DNA from: Strix aluco
Taxonomy: Eukaryota; Chordata; Aves; Strigiformes; Strigidae
Direction of reading: 5' to 3'
NCBI RefSeq assembly: GCF_031877795.1
Contig: NC_133948.1
Location: 10,710,948-10,774,947, forward strand
Length of the DNA: 64,000 nt
Part shown: positions 27,401-42,400 of the stretch, piece by piece
Numbering within the stretch: the first letter of the stretch is position 1
How the letters are laid out: the number at the start of each line of letters is the position of its first letter
Program-made: the position numbers and the translations under genes
The notes under the pieces: generated by a model
Told to the model about the DNA's origin: nothing
Database searches by the model: none
Seen by the model: the letters and a program-made list of their open reading frames with translations, nothing else

Positions 27401-30400
27401 AATCATGTTGCAATTAAACCAAAATGACAACATAGGCCTGTGGTTAAATTAGGAATTACTGTTTTGGTTGTATATCACTGTGCTGGGTGACATTGTTGGA
27501 CTTAGGTAGAGAGCTTGTTTTATTGCTTCCTGTTCTGATTATGCTTCTTGGGCTTAAGTGGAGAACTTTGTTCTGCCAAATAAGCTGGTGTATTTACTCT
27601 TCATAAACTCTTGTGATCATATGCTTTCAGGAGCCTATCACCAGCAGTGGTTCTCTGCTGAAGCTACTGGATACTGAGCTGTTTTTAAAAAACAAGCAAG
27701 CAAAAATTTTTGATTGTGAATATATAATCACAGTTTTGAAACATTTTCATTTGTTCTTGACAAACTGGCTAGTGCAACTCTTTTTCTGTGTGTCTTAAAA
27801 GTGAAGGGACCTATAATTTGTTTTTGCTGAGAACAATGAAGCAGGAATCTGAAAGCATGAGTTCAACTGTGGCATAATTCAAAACTTCTCTCTACCATGT
27901 GACTAAATTACGTTCAAAAACTGTTTTAAGAAGTTCTTTGCCATTGATCTACTTAATTTGCTTGGGAAAGAATCACATGAACTTTGTGGCATTGTCATCA
28001 CAGTGTTCACTTTCATCGTTCTGAGTTTTGAGGTATTTTAGAGAGGTGCTACAAAATAGTAACATTGGTATTTTACAGCAATGAGCTCTTCTAAATATTT
28101 ATATTTTCTAGTGGAATTAGAGTAGTAAATCTAACACTCAAACTCTGAAACTGTGCTATGGTTAGCTATCTCCCCAGTGTGTGCTATGCACAAATAATTA
28201 AACGAATGTGTTCGGTGCTCTTTTTAGAAAGCTTTTGGTTAGTTTGTGTGAGTGTATGTATTTGCAGCACAGAGGAAAAAACTGTTGGTAGTTTCTTCTG
28301 ACATTGAAAATTAAACTGTGCCATTGATATTCCGTTTAAGGGTATATTTTACAATGTGATGTCCTAAAGAAAGGTGTTTTCATCATTGTGCTGTTATTCT
28401 TCCTCCTTTTTAGCTAACTTTGGCCAAATGTGAAAAACTAGGGACCTAATAAAATTCTGGAGGTTAATGGAAGTCAGTGGCTAGGGGAAAACAGAGTCAT
28501 GTTAACGTTTGGATTTACTCAGGAAGCACTGAAGGCTTCACTTGTGGGAATATTGGAACATCCACATTGGTAGAAAACAGTATTTTTAACTTCTTTTGTT
28601 GCCTAGTGTATTAGTTGTCAATTTAAGTTGTTGCATGAAGGATGCAACAGGGTGATGTTGACTCAAGGACTGGAGTTAAAAAGAATATTTGGTATGTGAC
28701 TAGGAAGAGGTTTTTATGAAAGTAACATTTCTCAGTAGATAGGCTCTGCTTTTGTGTTTGGGGTGTAGGTCTCACTGGACTGTGGCCTGGCATGGTGAGA
28801 AGAACTTTAAGTTAAGAAAGGAGATGTGTGGGAGAGACTTGGTTCATCACCATGTCTGTACGCAGGAAGAGGAGAATAACATACATAAAGAACACTAGGG
28901 GGGAAAATGATGGACAGTGTAGAGAAGGAAAGTATTCCACTTGATGAGAAGAGTAATTGGATAAGTAATTGGTGAAAAGGCTGTGCTCAGTAAAACAGCC
29001 AAAAAGCTGGGTGTGGTGTTCATGAAAGAACTGAGATATTTGCACAGTAATGCAAGGACTGTAGCCAGCAAACCAGAGGAACAAGAACTACTGGTGTAGG
29101 ATGTAAAAACTCTTATACCTATAACAAAAAATTGGTGGGATAGTGTTGTGACCTGGAAGGGGTGTGGAAAGGCATGTGTTATTCAGAACTGTCAAGAATA
29201 AGGATAGGTTGGTGTGCTGGTGTGCATGCGAATGGCGTGTTGGAGTATAAAAAGGAATAGCATGAATGAAGGGAAGTCTGAGGCCAGCACAAGTTTTGGA
29301 GAACACAGTGTTCTTATGTTGGGGAAAGTGATACATATGTGACCAGTTATAGGAGAGACTGAGTCCTGGGGCTTGATTGGGGAGTTAATGCTACTAATAA
29401 TAGCACATAGTCATACTTGGGAGTGATAACTTTCATCTTTAGCCACAAGAATTAACAAGAAATGATGCAGCTTTATATTTAGAAAATACCTTTGGATTTA
29501 CATGAGCAATCATGAGATGATTCAGCTAAATTTAAATACTTTTTAATTAAGGTTCTTAATTTCAATAAAGGCAGACTAAACCCTAAAAGAGCTAGTTAGT
29601 GAAGCCACTTGGACTTGTGAAACTTGGAGAATTAAAATATCTTTAAATTAAAAGGTATGAAATCTCTGAAGCATGAAAAAAAGCTTGCAAGAAATGCTCT
29701 GGATCTGGTTGGGAAGCTTGTTACTTTTCAGCCTTTGAGCTACTAATGGCACACTAACACGAGCAACTCAGAAAAGATCAATGGCAGTGAATTAAGGTTT
29801 TGTGGTGGTGATGAAGGTGTGTTTCAATGACTGCTTAGTCATGTTGGTGTTTACTACAAAGCCATTGTAAGTTATTTGGCATTGTTGGTTTAGTTCACCT
29901 TTTTTAAGCCTGATTTCATTCATGTTAGTAACAAAGCTCCTATTAAAATACAAGGATTATTAATTAATAAGTTAGTTGGGTAATCATGTGTTGTCTGAAG
30001 TACAAGAAACACCCCACACCCTAAGACTTTTGTCAGAATAATTTCTTCTGGCATTTTCTTCAGAACACAGTTATGTCAGACATTAATTTGTTGACAATCT
30101 GAATAAGTGTATACCTATTTTTGCTAGACCATATATTTCTCTGAAGATAGTCATCATAGCTGGTTTTACTCTTACTGTCCCTTCTCAGAATGACCATTTT
30201 CCTTTATAACATGGAAATCCTTTCAGTCCCAAACTTGTGATGTATAAAGTGCTATTCCCCCTGCACTTCCCACTAGGCATGGAAATGTTAGTGGAATCTG
30301 CAGCAGCGATTACCCTCAGTTCATCTCTCCAGTAGACTAAAACTCGTGGCTGCTTGCTGTTGTGACCATACGGAAAATTGCTGGGAGAGTTTATGTAGCG

Positions 30401-33400
30401 TGTACCAGCAACTCTTTTCTACTTAAGCAGTGGAGACTTGTGAAATTTGTATACTGTTCCATATCAACAGTAATTGATCCTAAAAATAGTTTATCCCAAA
30501 GTGGTGTATTCTGTGAAATAGTAGAAACAGGCATTAAAATCTTAACCAGGGACTTTTAAAAATGGGAATTTATTATTTCTACTCACTTCCTCTTATATCT
30601 CTATACAAGTAATCAAAATAGTAACATAACTTTTCCACGTTTATAAAAGTTCTGTATTTAACCCCATAAGAAGGAAGGGCTCTGCAGTTTGCCTTTCAGT
30701 GCTCACTGGATTTCCAGCTTTGCTTCTACCAGAATATAAGATCCGCTTCTCCAAATATCCTACCTTCTTTGCAGGCCTTCCAGTTGAAACTCTTTTCCAG
30801 CAGTACGAGTGGGGTGGGGTTTACTACAGTTCTGGCTTTTTACCTGTGTTTTATTCCTATGCTATAGGATCAGTGTTTGTTTGTGTTACATATGAACAGA
30901 GAACCAATGTCTTAAATTTCAGTGCCTTTCATAAATCCTATACATACCAGTTTTTCAGCTTGCAATTATATTGATGATCATTCTGTTTATTTCATTTATT
31001 TATTTTTTTTTTTAATAAACTTGAACTCTTCCCAGTAATAAGTGATCAGATTGTGTCATCAGCTGTCCTTGGGCTTCTTCCAGCATCTGAATTTGAAAAC
31101 ATTCAACTTACCCTGTAGCGCACACCCTTGCCTAATGCCACATTCTTCCTTTATAAGGTATTTCTCAGTACTATTTTCTAGACCTGCTTGGTCAGAAACA
31201 AGAACAGTGGAAAGTTTCAGCAAGCTGAATTATTAGGGTTTTTTTTCCTTCCCCTGAGCCTGAGGCCACAATCAGCACTGGAGAGCTGGTTGTCTGGGGC
31301 AGCAGTTGCAAGCAGTGGCTAGCACTAGTATGAGCTGCTCTGTGGTTCTGTGGCAAACAGTCTGACTTTACACGTTTTTATGTTGAGATTGGAAGCCTAA
31401 CTTCATACAGAAACAATCTTGCTAGGAAGCTAACTGTAAATGCTGATCTTGTGCAATGTCACCTTGTATACTGTTCTTAAGGACTTCCCCAGATACTGTA
31501 TGGGGAAGAAACGTGCAGACTTGGAGGTCACTTGCCCCAGCGCGTATGCACTATATCATCTTTGAGTCTGAAAGTCTCCTTTGTGGAGCCAGCTGAAGGT
31601 ATGGTCAGTAACTGAAAAAGCAGCAGCTGCAACACACTGTTTTGCAGTGATCATAAACAGCTTTGTCTTTTGTTTTGCCAGGGATACTGTGTTTGGTTGA
31701 AGTGACTGTTAATATTCGTGTACCTTTTAGTACATGTCCTTTTTTAAAGCTAGATAATAATGATAAAAACCTCTGATCATTTCCACACCTCTTCTGAGCC
31801 CTTGTTGAATTCCTGTATGATGCATCCTTTTTACCCTACTTTATGGTGTTCAAATTATAAGCTCTTTACTGTCAGTCTCTTACTTTGAATAGTGCTCAGC
31901 ACAGCAGGATGCTGTTCTTGCTTGGCATCTATTTCCTAGCATAATCCAATTGATAATGCAAAGCGTGGAGCTGCTTGATCTGAGAAGAATCACTCCTCTC
32001 TGGGGACTTCTGAACTGTATTTCCAAATCTTTAGGCACAAAATTGGACTTAATCCTGAAGTTCTCTCACCTCTCAAATTACCAAGTGAAATTAAAAGCTT
32101 TCCAAGCTTTTAGTAGGTGCTATGGTGGACAGAAAATTTGAAGCTTAGGACACAGGGCAGCTTTTTATGTAAGTTTTGAGAATCTGCTTTTAAACAGGAG
32201 CAACTCAAATCTTGGAACAAATAAGGTATGACAAGAGCTGGTTGCCTTCACAAACAGTTTAACTTTGACGTAATTTGACAGAGTACATCCATCCTTGTGA
32301 AGGGTTTGGCTTGAGTGACTTGTCATCTGTGACACAGTAACTCTGGAAACTAGTTCAACGCCCCAGAATCCAGTATTCACCCTGACCCTACAAGGGCCTC
32401 TTATATTACAGTCAATGTCTTCTCTCTGCCTGCCCTCTTTTTGGTGCAAAGCAGACTTCGGCATGTGTGGCAGATTGCAGTTTCTCTTCTAGCTCCTCCA
32501 AACACAGTTTTCCATTTGGCGTCATGTTTGTTCCCCCATGCAGTGCTGCTCGACACGTGTATGTTCTAGCCTGTTCCCATCTCAGCTGGTGCCAGCTCTC
32601 ACTTTTGTGTGGTCTCAGCTCCTCAGCTCACGTTCCATATTGCACTACTTGGCTGTTTGCTTCATTTTAGTTGGTCTGAACGATGGAGGCACTGAGGGGG
32701 ACGAAAAAGGAGCTTTCTACTCTGCTTGTGTGCTTGGCTTTCCCTAACGAGACACCATGTGCAAAGAAAGTGTTGCTGAGATCCTGTGGATAAATGCTGC
32801 AGAGTAATCTCCATGGATGTACACGGAACAGTATGGACAATATAACCAAATTCCTTCCAGCCTCTGTGAATAATGGGCAAGCTCATATTTCTTTCAGACT
32901 CAAACTTGACTGCATTTGCCCCCTCCATTTTTTTTCATGTCCTCAACAGGAACAGCAAAACTTGTATGCATTGCACAAAGCTTTTTCTGTGAGTTAGCAG
33001 GGCTGTGTTTGCAGGCTGGATTGGAGGTGCTTGTTCAACTAGAAGATAGTTAGAAATGTAGGCAAAACTTCTTCCCCTTCCAATCTCTTAATTTTTTGTT
33101 CTGAACTATTGTTGACCTGTTTTGATTCAGATCTGGAAAAGTTTACCAATATAAAATGTAGTAGGAGCCATCCAGCATGGCAAACTTCCATTCTGAATTG
33201 GTAGCTTGTGGTTTTAAACAACTGAAAATAGTCACAGAATCAGCAGTGTTGGACAACTTTGTTGATGTATAGCACTATACTTAGACTGTAATCACGCTAG
33301 CGTGAATTAGATAGCAACTGTAAATTGGAAGGAGCTGGGTGAATACTAATCATGACTTGATCCATTTGGAAACAGATTGGAGGATGCTTGTGTCCATCAT

Positions 33401-36400
33401 GCTGTAGTATTCAAGGGGAGAAAAAAATTGTGTCTCCTTAATTTTTCCTTGAACCCTTTTTTCCCTTTCCCCACCAACTAACAAGCAAATTACATTTCTG
33501 GTATAATTGTACAAAGTCAAAAGAAACAGAACTATCTGTCTCGGCTAGTAAAAATACTACTGTTGCTGTTATTGCTTATGGTTGTAGTATTTAGAAGAAT
33601 AAAGGTTTTGGAAAATAGCTGATCTTTCAAGATTAGGTAGCTTTCAGAATATTAAGTATGCACATAAGCAATACAAATTATGTTTTTTCTTTCTGAAACA
33701 CTCAAACATGGTTAAGTTGTGATCTTCTGGCTTAGGTTGTTATATTAAAGCTTAGTCTATGGCACTATTGATTTATTTTTAAAGATAAAAATATTTTTAT
33801 AAAGGAAGAGGAACAGAAAAGTACATAGAAAATTCTTCTGTAGAATATTGAAAATGTACAATAGAAAACCAGTCCAATTACCTCTTTGCCACCAGAATCT
33901 GCCACAGCTTTTCATGGCAGTCAAGTGACTTAGAGGCTTGTTAGCATCTCTTTCTTTATTGCCCTGGAAAAACTTGTCCTTGTTGCTTTTCTGAGACTGA
34001 AAATTTAGGTCAAACAGAAGCAATTTAATATTTGAAGAAGCACCAGTTTATTAAGCAGCTGACAGTGTTGGGCTTGAAGGAGAAGTGACTTGTGGTGGCT
34101 GCTTTCTGCCTCTTCAGTCCTGCCTGGTTTCAGCGGTGAGACTGCTGACATGGGCAGATGCTGAGGAAGGAATGAGTGTCCTGCTTCCTGGGTGAGGACT
34201 GATTGAACTCACTTTGTGTGGGATCTGTGTAGCTATTTTTCAAGGCATCTGGCATAAATTCTGTCAATTTAAGATGTTAGCCCAAGTAACCCTTTCTTAA
34301 CCTCACATCTTAAAACCTGTGAACTTCTGTTTTATTCTGGGGGGAGGTAAATTGTTAAGTCCTCGTGGGCGTTCTGTTTAGTCGTGGAGGGTCAGCCATA
34401 TGGTGTTGCATCTGCTCTTACTTCTGAAAGGGAACTAATTCTTCATGCATTTGGTTCTTACTGGTTCTTTGGGTTTAGCTGTTACCATTTAATGCCATAG
34501 GAAAATAGAGCTTCCCATGCTGAGCTCAGTTCATCTCTGATAAAGCATTCTATATTAGTTAGCGCTATCTTTAAAGCCTTACTATAATTAAAGATTTGCT
34601 TTTTTAGTGTCTCAGCATTGCTGTGAAAATCAGTGTAAATATTGCTACTGAACCATTAGGATTAAGAACAGTCAAATTCTAAAACTAAAAGTAGATTGGC
34701 CTTTAAAGTAAAAAAAAAAAAAAATCAGTGATCTTCACTGTCAAATTATTTTACCATTTTGTGTCCTTTGAAATGTATGCTAACTGCATTTCTTGGTGCT
34801 AACTTCTTGCCTGTGATAACTAGTGTATTCTAACATTCAACAGTAGAATTACTACTTTATTTCTGTAAGGGCATTTGAGAGTATTATGCATAGCCATTTC
34901 TTAATGGGTGATCTCTGTAGACATGCAGTTCCTGGGATAACATGATAATTAAATATCCCTTGATTATCCCATTAACCCAGGGCAAACTCAGTATGCTAGA
35001 GCCAATGAATGCAAAGCTACTCTGCTGTTACTGGGCTCCAGGTAGTGATTTTTGTGCTCGTTGGTGCTAACATTTGTTCCACAGACTGCATTGTTTGGTG
35101 GTGGGTCTTCTAGAGATCTTTCCCCCCAGGTAATACACCAAACAGTCTCCAGCTCTGGGTTTAAATTATCATGAAATTGCTGTGGACCTCGTGCTTTTTA
35201 AAGATAGCCTGAAAGGGGAATGTTTTATTGACATAGTCTTGAATATATTTCGTATAAATGTGATTAAGCCTGTTGAAGACTATGTAGCTCCTCTTTATTT
35301 AGGACGATGACTGGTTTATTTGGTTTATCTAGGCTAAATAGAGCTAATCAGCTTTAAAGGAAAATAAGCTGATTTTTTTATATAGAAATTAATGTCTGCA
35401 TAGCTCTTTAGTTAAACTCTATTACCTTTAATAACATCTGGTAGTATTAAATAACATGCTAGTAGATATTTCTAATGCTTGCATTCTTGGGTTCTTCATT
35501 TTCCTCTTTTTAAGGTTAATCCCTCGTTTCCAAATTAATCTTTCTTGGTGCTCATCTCCATCTTCCTCAAAGGTTTCTCCCCACCACCGTGCCAGCCTTC
35601 CTACTTAGGATCTTGCTAGTTTTGCTGACTATGGCCAATCCTGCAGCATCTCCACCTGAAATGTGTGTTCCTTATTTACTCCTGGTAGGCATGTGAAGCC
35701 TCCCAGCCCCTTTTCTGGAATAATGTCTTGCACTGTGTTCTTCTTAAGTTATTGAATCCAGTTGTCATGTATGCCTGTTAGAAGCCGTGACACTGAGATG
35801 AGGGTGTGTATGTGTTTTTGTTTCAGAAATAATGAACTAACATTTCCTTTAGAAGCTTGAGAGTGAACGAAAAACCTTGTTCTTCTGGCTGAAGATAGGT
35901 TTCCTTTCCTGGTTTTAATTTTGTCCTAGATCTCAGAGAATGTGTTGGAAAAGTATTGGAGAAGTTGTCTTATATCCTTGAACACACAACTGAGAAACAA
36001 AGCAGCTGGAGAGTGGGTAGTTCTGAAACACGAACAGATAAAATGCACTGGGGCTGATGCATTTGCTGCAGCAATTGAAATGACAAGCGTCCAGTCCTGT
36101 ATACAACTGCAGGCTGTTGAGAATCTGCCAAAATATTTAGCTTACTCTGCAAGACTCATGTAATGGCTTGTTGGTTCTGTTCAATTGCAGGATTTCAGTT
36201 ATGTACCATGTAAAATAGCCAAGCTGTTATTGGAGGGATCTGCCATCTTTGTTTACCTGACTGTGTTGTTTATCTCATGTGTATTGGATTAAAACGGAGA
36301 GAAAGTTTAATAAAATGAAATCTGTCTTTGCTTGCATCTTTCACCGGGACTGACTATTCCTTCTGGTCTCCAGGCTTGACAGGGGACCAGCGAACTTACC

Positions 36401-39400
36401 ATGGGAAGGAGAATGTGGACTCCAGGCACAATCGAGGGAGAGGAGGAGAGACAACCCGCTTTCACACTGTCAATGTGGCACAGCCTGTCCGATTTAGTAG
36501 TAAGTTGCAGACTGGGAAATTTGGGCCATCTTTCTGCTAATTAGTTTAGCAATTTAGGCTATTTCTTTTAAAGGGGAAATTAATAGATTTTTTTCTCTTG
36601 CATAGCTTTTTGACCAGATTTTGTTCATGTGCAGTGCTTTTTGAGGTTTTTGTACATTTCTTTTATGTATGTCCTGTCGTATTGCATAGTTTATATAGCA
36701 GGACAATACATACAAAGAATTCTACTTCCCTAGTATCCTGATTTTGTGAGACCAGAGTTGCAATTTTCTGTTATAACTGATGGAAGTTACAGAAAACTTA
36801 AGTCCATGGTTTAAGAGATGGTTTCAGCCTGCAGCAGGGGTGATAGTCTAGCCCTTGTCTCTTGATGTGAGCTTGCATGTAGGATTGATCCCCTGGAAAG
36901 TGGAGGCAAACCAAAATTGTTTGGTCTTGACTGACATAATTTTGAAGATGATCTTAGAGACTTTGCACTATTATTAGTTAATTAAGTTAATCTCTGTTGT
37001 GAGTGTTGTATCATTTTTAATAGGAAAAATATTCTTTAGGGAGTGGGGAACTTCAGGAAATTTTTCCCTCACCTCTCTGAAGACAGTCTGTCAAGGAAGT
37101 ATGTAACACCTGAGTGGGTCTTGTTACTCCCATCAGGCAGTCAGGAATCTTCAAAAATATAATTTCAATGTCATCCTATCCTCTCACCTGCAGCACTGCT
37201 AGTGCCACTGTTAGCGTTCTAGTCCCAGCCTGATCTAGAGCATTGTAAATGTCCTACAAGTGTCCTTTCCACTGATCACAGCATGTAGTGACTGCTGCCT
37301 CTGAACCTCTCAAGGTTGAAAACATCTAAGTCTCCCCTGCCTTCTCCCTGTTATCTTGGTTCCCTCTTTGCTCCAGGGATCATCCAGTGATTTGGGAACA
37401 TGAGACAGCACTGATTAGCCTTGGAGGGAGGGATGGGACAGGTTAGGAAGAGGACATGGTGGGAGGACAGTATGGGAAAGGTTGCTTTGGACTATGGTGA
37501 TCTGAAAAAGACAAGTGATTAGCAAAAGTAAAAATTCACCACTTCATTGATTTTTATTTTTATTTTGGATAAAAGTTATTATTAAAATAGGTATTTTGAT
37601 TTGTCATGATTTCCAGTAGCTAAATTTTGTTAGTAAAATTTACAGAGGACAATAAAGCAATTTAGAAATTGATACTGCGATATCTAATATGCTCTGCAGT
37701 CTCATTGATACTGTATTCTGTCCCATCTTAGTCATGTGAACAGTAGATCTTAAAAAATCCCATATAAATGGAGAATAAGGAAAGATATTTAAAGGGCTTC
37801 AAGTCTGAGTTTGTATATCATTATTTGGTGATCAAGATCACTGTTTCTGAAGAGAATGAAGAGGCTTGAGAACAGGAACTCTGTGACTGCATGCAATGAA
37901 CATAGACCAGTTTACAAATTTAAAGTTCCTTTCTTAGGTGTTGTGCAAAGTTAATACTGCAGATGCAGGTGCTAAAATCATATTTCATGTCTGTTTTAAA
38001 TTTCATCTGCCTGTCTCTGTGATTCTCTATTAGTTACCCATCACCCCCAAGAATGTCAGTCAAAAGCCCGTGGGCCTGTTTCATGCAGAAATGCCTCAAG
38101 ATTTTTGTTGCATGTTCCCTCAGTTGAGTTAATTGAGAGAAAGCAGAGACAGCAGTTCACACCATCACCACCTTCTTAAAAATCCATTTTGCAGAGATGT
38201 TTTTCCAAAGTAAACAACTGCTCCAGAACCCCCATTGTCTTTAGTGATTGACTATGGGAGCAGGATTATGTGAATACTACTGAGACTGTAAAAGTAGGTT
38301 GAAAACTTCATACCAAGTTGGATGTATTGCTAACCACCTAATAGCAAGGCAGAATCATTAAATTTGCCACCTCTGGTTTTTTCTTCCTGCTTCTTGCTGC
38401 TTGTTTTGGCTTGGATTGATCGAACTGATTGGATTTATAAAGATGTGCAGGGAAGTATCTTCCACAGCAGATCATCAGTCTTAATTAAAGACTTAAAAGG
38501 CTGTCACAGTGCAATGAAACATTACTAGGGGTTGCATCTTTTTAAATATTAAAAAAAAAAATTCCTTTACCAAAAGCTGTAGTGAAGTAAGTCTTCTGTG
38601 ATCTGTAATACATCCATCTCCTCCTGGTGAGGTGAAGTATACACAGGATGTTTGTGTACACATCCAAGTGATTATGTATTACACTGTCATAAACTGATTA
38701 GGATGCATTATCTTGAAGATCCTAATTTGGGGGGAATGGTTTCCCTTCTATTCTTCATGTTTCCTAGGAAAGTGCCCAACAGGATGGCACCACTATGAGG
38801 GCACAGCCAGCTGTTATAGAGTGTATTTAAATGGGGAGAACTACTGGGACGCTGTGCAGACATGTCAGCGGGTGAATGGATCCCTTGCCACCTTCACTGC
38901 AGACCAGGAGCTAAGATTTATCTTGGCACAGGAGTGGGACTTGGAAGAAAAAACATTTGTAAGGAAGGACCAGCGTAGGTGAGTAGGAGGGAAAGGACAA
39001 AGATCTCATATTACACGAGAATGGTTTCTGTGCGATACGAACGCTGGTAGTTCAGTTTGCTTAGAAAATCTAATGATAAAATTGGCTTCAGGTTAATAAC
39101 CCAGTATGAGCATGCTGGTTGACTGTTTGGCAGTGGCCATCTGTATTTTATGTTTCAATTAACATTAACAGATAGTCTACAATTCAACAGAGTCTTTCTA
39201 TCTTCAGGCTGTTTCAGCAACGTACTAGTATTCTTGGACTGCAACAGGAAAGATGGATTTTACAATGACTTACTGCTACACCACCCTGTATAGAAATAAT
39301 TCTTTAAGTTTTTCAACAGAGTTTTTGTTTCCCTAAGTACCAGTAGCTCTAACAAAGACTACAAGTTCGAGATAAAGCCATTTTGAGTTGCAGGAACTAT

Positions 39401-42400
39401 GTTCTGGTGTCTTTAGATATTTCATTCTGTTAGTTCACGACAAACATAATTCCTTTTTTTGCCTGTGGGTTTTTGTCTCATGGACTGCCATGACAGATCA
39501 CCAAGAGTGGTTCAGTAATGGTATATCTGCAGTGTTAGATGGTTTGATCCAGAACAGTCTGACATAAGTTGTATAAGCTTATAAAATATTTGACTTCTGG
39601 ATGCTTTTGTGTGGTTTCTGGGTTTGAGATACTGAAGTGCTGCCATAACAACAGAATAAGGTGCTTATTAGGGGCAGAAATAAAAGACATGGTGAGTTAT
39701 CATTTGTAAACATAGTATTATACTAAAATACTATAGTATTTTTAGTGAAAATACTGTCAAGTATTTTCCTCTATTCCTGGACTGTAGTGTCTCTCTCTAC
39801 ATTGCCAACATACGGGCTGAAATGTTAAGGAAAAAAAATCATCAGAATGTTTTGAAAGTTAGCTTTTAAGTATAAAGACATTGGAGGGTTCTGTGTAATT
39901 TATTTTTATTTGTTAGTATGTTTTTGGCTTGTATCTTTAGAATCTAACTTAATGTTTTTTGTAGGTTCTGGGTTGGATATCAGTATGTTATCACCAATCG
40001 AAATCACTCTCTAGAAGGTCATTGGGAAGTAGCTTATAAAGGTAGGCCTCTCAAATTATTACTTAGTTCAATGGCTCATGGAAACTGTCTTAAAGCATGA
40101 ATATTATTTGCAAGAACAACTCAACTTTCAGTGATAGTGTTGAAATAGTATAGGGGAACTGCTTTGCTTTACAGTATCAAAACAGGAGAGTTTAATACTT
40201 GATACACATGTCATTTTTCACGTTGATATCTTGTGGAAAGAATGTGTTTCTCAGTTTATTTGGGCTTTCCCCTCGATTAAGCTGAGAAGAAGGAAACTAC
40301 TCTGTATTTTCTTGGGTTTTGTGGTGAATGTCTAGATGAACTGCTGATTCCTGATTCTAGTATTTGCACAGACTAGTGTAGGATATTTGAGGTTTTAGCT
40401 TTTTAAAAATTGGTAGATTTTTATATACTTTAAAAAAAAACCCTTGAATTTTGCAGAATCACCCAGATTTTTAAAATTTTAAAGTAGTTCATATAGTTTA
40501 CTTAAACCAACACAAAATTTGCCTAATCACAGAAATAAATTGCTGTTTATGTGAAAAGCTGAAGATTAATCTGATGGGCATCACTGGCTGAACTCTTTCA
40601 GTTGCAAAACAAGCAGCTCCATATGCTGAAAATGCGAAGTTATGTTTTTATACTTCTTATTTTTAACTAAATCAGTTGGGGGATTAGTTAATCTTAAAGT
40701 CACTATATGAACTCCTGTGTGTAGAAGTGAATGTCTAAATGCTGTACTGGTTTACATAATGGAAAGTTTAAAACAAAGGGGTATTTTTAAGCATCAGCCC
40801 TGTGAATTCCAGTGTAGCGTTTTAAAACTAATCTGAATAGTTTTCTTCTCACGTACAATTTTCAGTAATGGAAAATCTGGAAGGAAAACTGTCCAGTAGG
40901 TACAGATACATAATTATGAACAGAATTTTGCTGAACAGCTGGGTCTTGAAAAATACTTCCTTTGATACATGAAAAGTGGTAGAACCCTGCATAGCTTTCT
41001 AATGACAGTACTTGTTTACTGTGCTGCCATGCACAAAATATTGATTTCTTTTGTCATTTATGTGAACTGAATATTCAGAGGAAACTGCTTCTTCTTGTGA
41101 AGGCAGGAACATTTTCGTTAGTTCCTTACAGTAAGGCACCTAAAGATGTCTTTGGATAGCAGGGGAAAGGGAGGGAGGAAAGTCCAACTTTTTCTCGTAA
41201 TGGGGATTTCTGGTCTGGACAAAACTGTTTATATAGGTAGGTTTCTTCTGTGAAGCCCAAGGGAGAAAAAACAACACAGTCTCGTTAAAAGGACCTTTCT
41301 TTGCTCTTTGGAAAGTTGACTGCACTGCCATCTGCTGACAGTGTTTGCAACCAAGGAGGCATAAATTATAGAAAAATCATACCTGTTCTTATCATAAGTT
41401 TTATTTCATATGATGTGTTATATATATTTAAGCCTTCTCAATACCATATATTCTTTTGTTTGCAAGCTTTCTATGTAATAAACGGGTATCTATATGAAAT
41501 AAAGTACATCATAGTACATAGTAGCATTCAGTAGCTTCTGAAAAACTTTACTTAAGCTTCATTGACTTGTGGTAAGGCAAACTCTGAATTCCTAGTATCT
41601 GTTTGAAAAGTGGTTTAGAGTCCTATAGCTTGGAAATTTTAATCCATTATTGGGAGGTGTGGCAGGTAAGCCTTCAAAAAATGATAGCAGAACCTAGTTG
41701 CATTTAAAAAAATAAACAAAACCGTCATAACCTAACAGTGATGAAAGGATTATCATGTGAGAAGAGTGTAATTTGTTAACTGCAAGAGCTGTTAAAATCT
41801 ATGTTTAAGCACACAGATTTGGAAAGTAGGCTTCTGAAAACATATAAAATAGGCTGTTTTTCACAATTGCTGTCTCCCATTAATCTCTGCAATTTTGCAT
41901 ACCAGCAGATTTAATGGTGAAGCAAGGCACTGGTGAGAAACAACATTTTAAAAGTTATAAAATGCCCTCAACACCTCTTGCACTGTTTGGAACCCATCTC
42001 AATACAGTCTCTTAACAGTCATGTCAGTTGGAAGGACCAAATAATCCATACCACCACTGCAGCAGCAGAAGTGGCATTGCAGCCTTGTTCTCTGCGTAGC
42101 ACTGCTCTGCACTCTGAATGAGCGGCATGAGACGTGGGGGAGCAGCTCTGCAATGTGCTGCGCAGGACGGATGGATGTCTGCATGTCTGTGGAAGCACTA
42201 GTAAGTGCTTGGAGTGCCAGGTACAAGATTGGTATGGGTTCTTGCTCTGCTAGTAGCAAGTGTGACCAACCTCAGTGCTGTTTGAAGGGGTGCATAACTA
42301 TTGGCAGGCAAACCCCATGGGACTCTGAAAAGCAGCACTTGTAGAGATATCGGAACATCACTCCTACTGGCGCAGAATGACAAAATTACCCAGTACTTTG

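Noticed and set aside
30699-30974. A 91-codon intronic open frame rich in aromatic residues
   Set aside because: No recognisable domain, no splice sites that would attach it to DGCR2, and AT-rich intronic composition.
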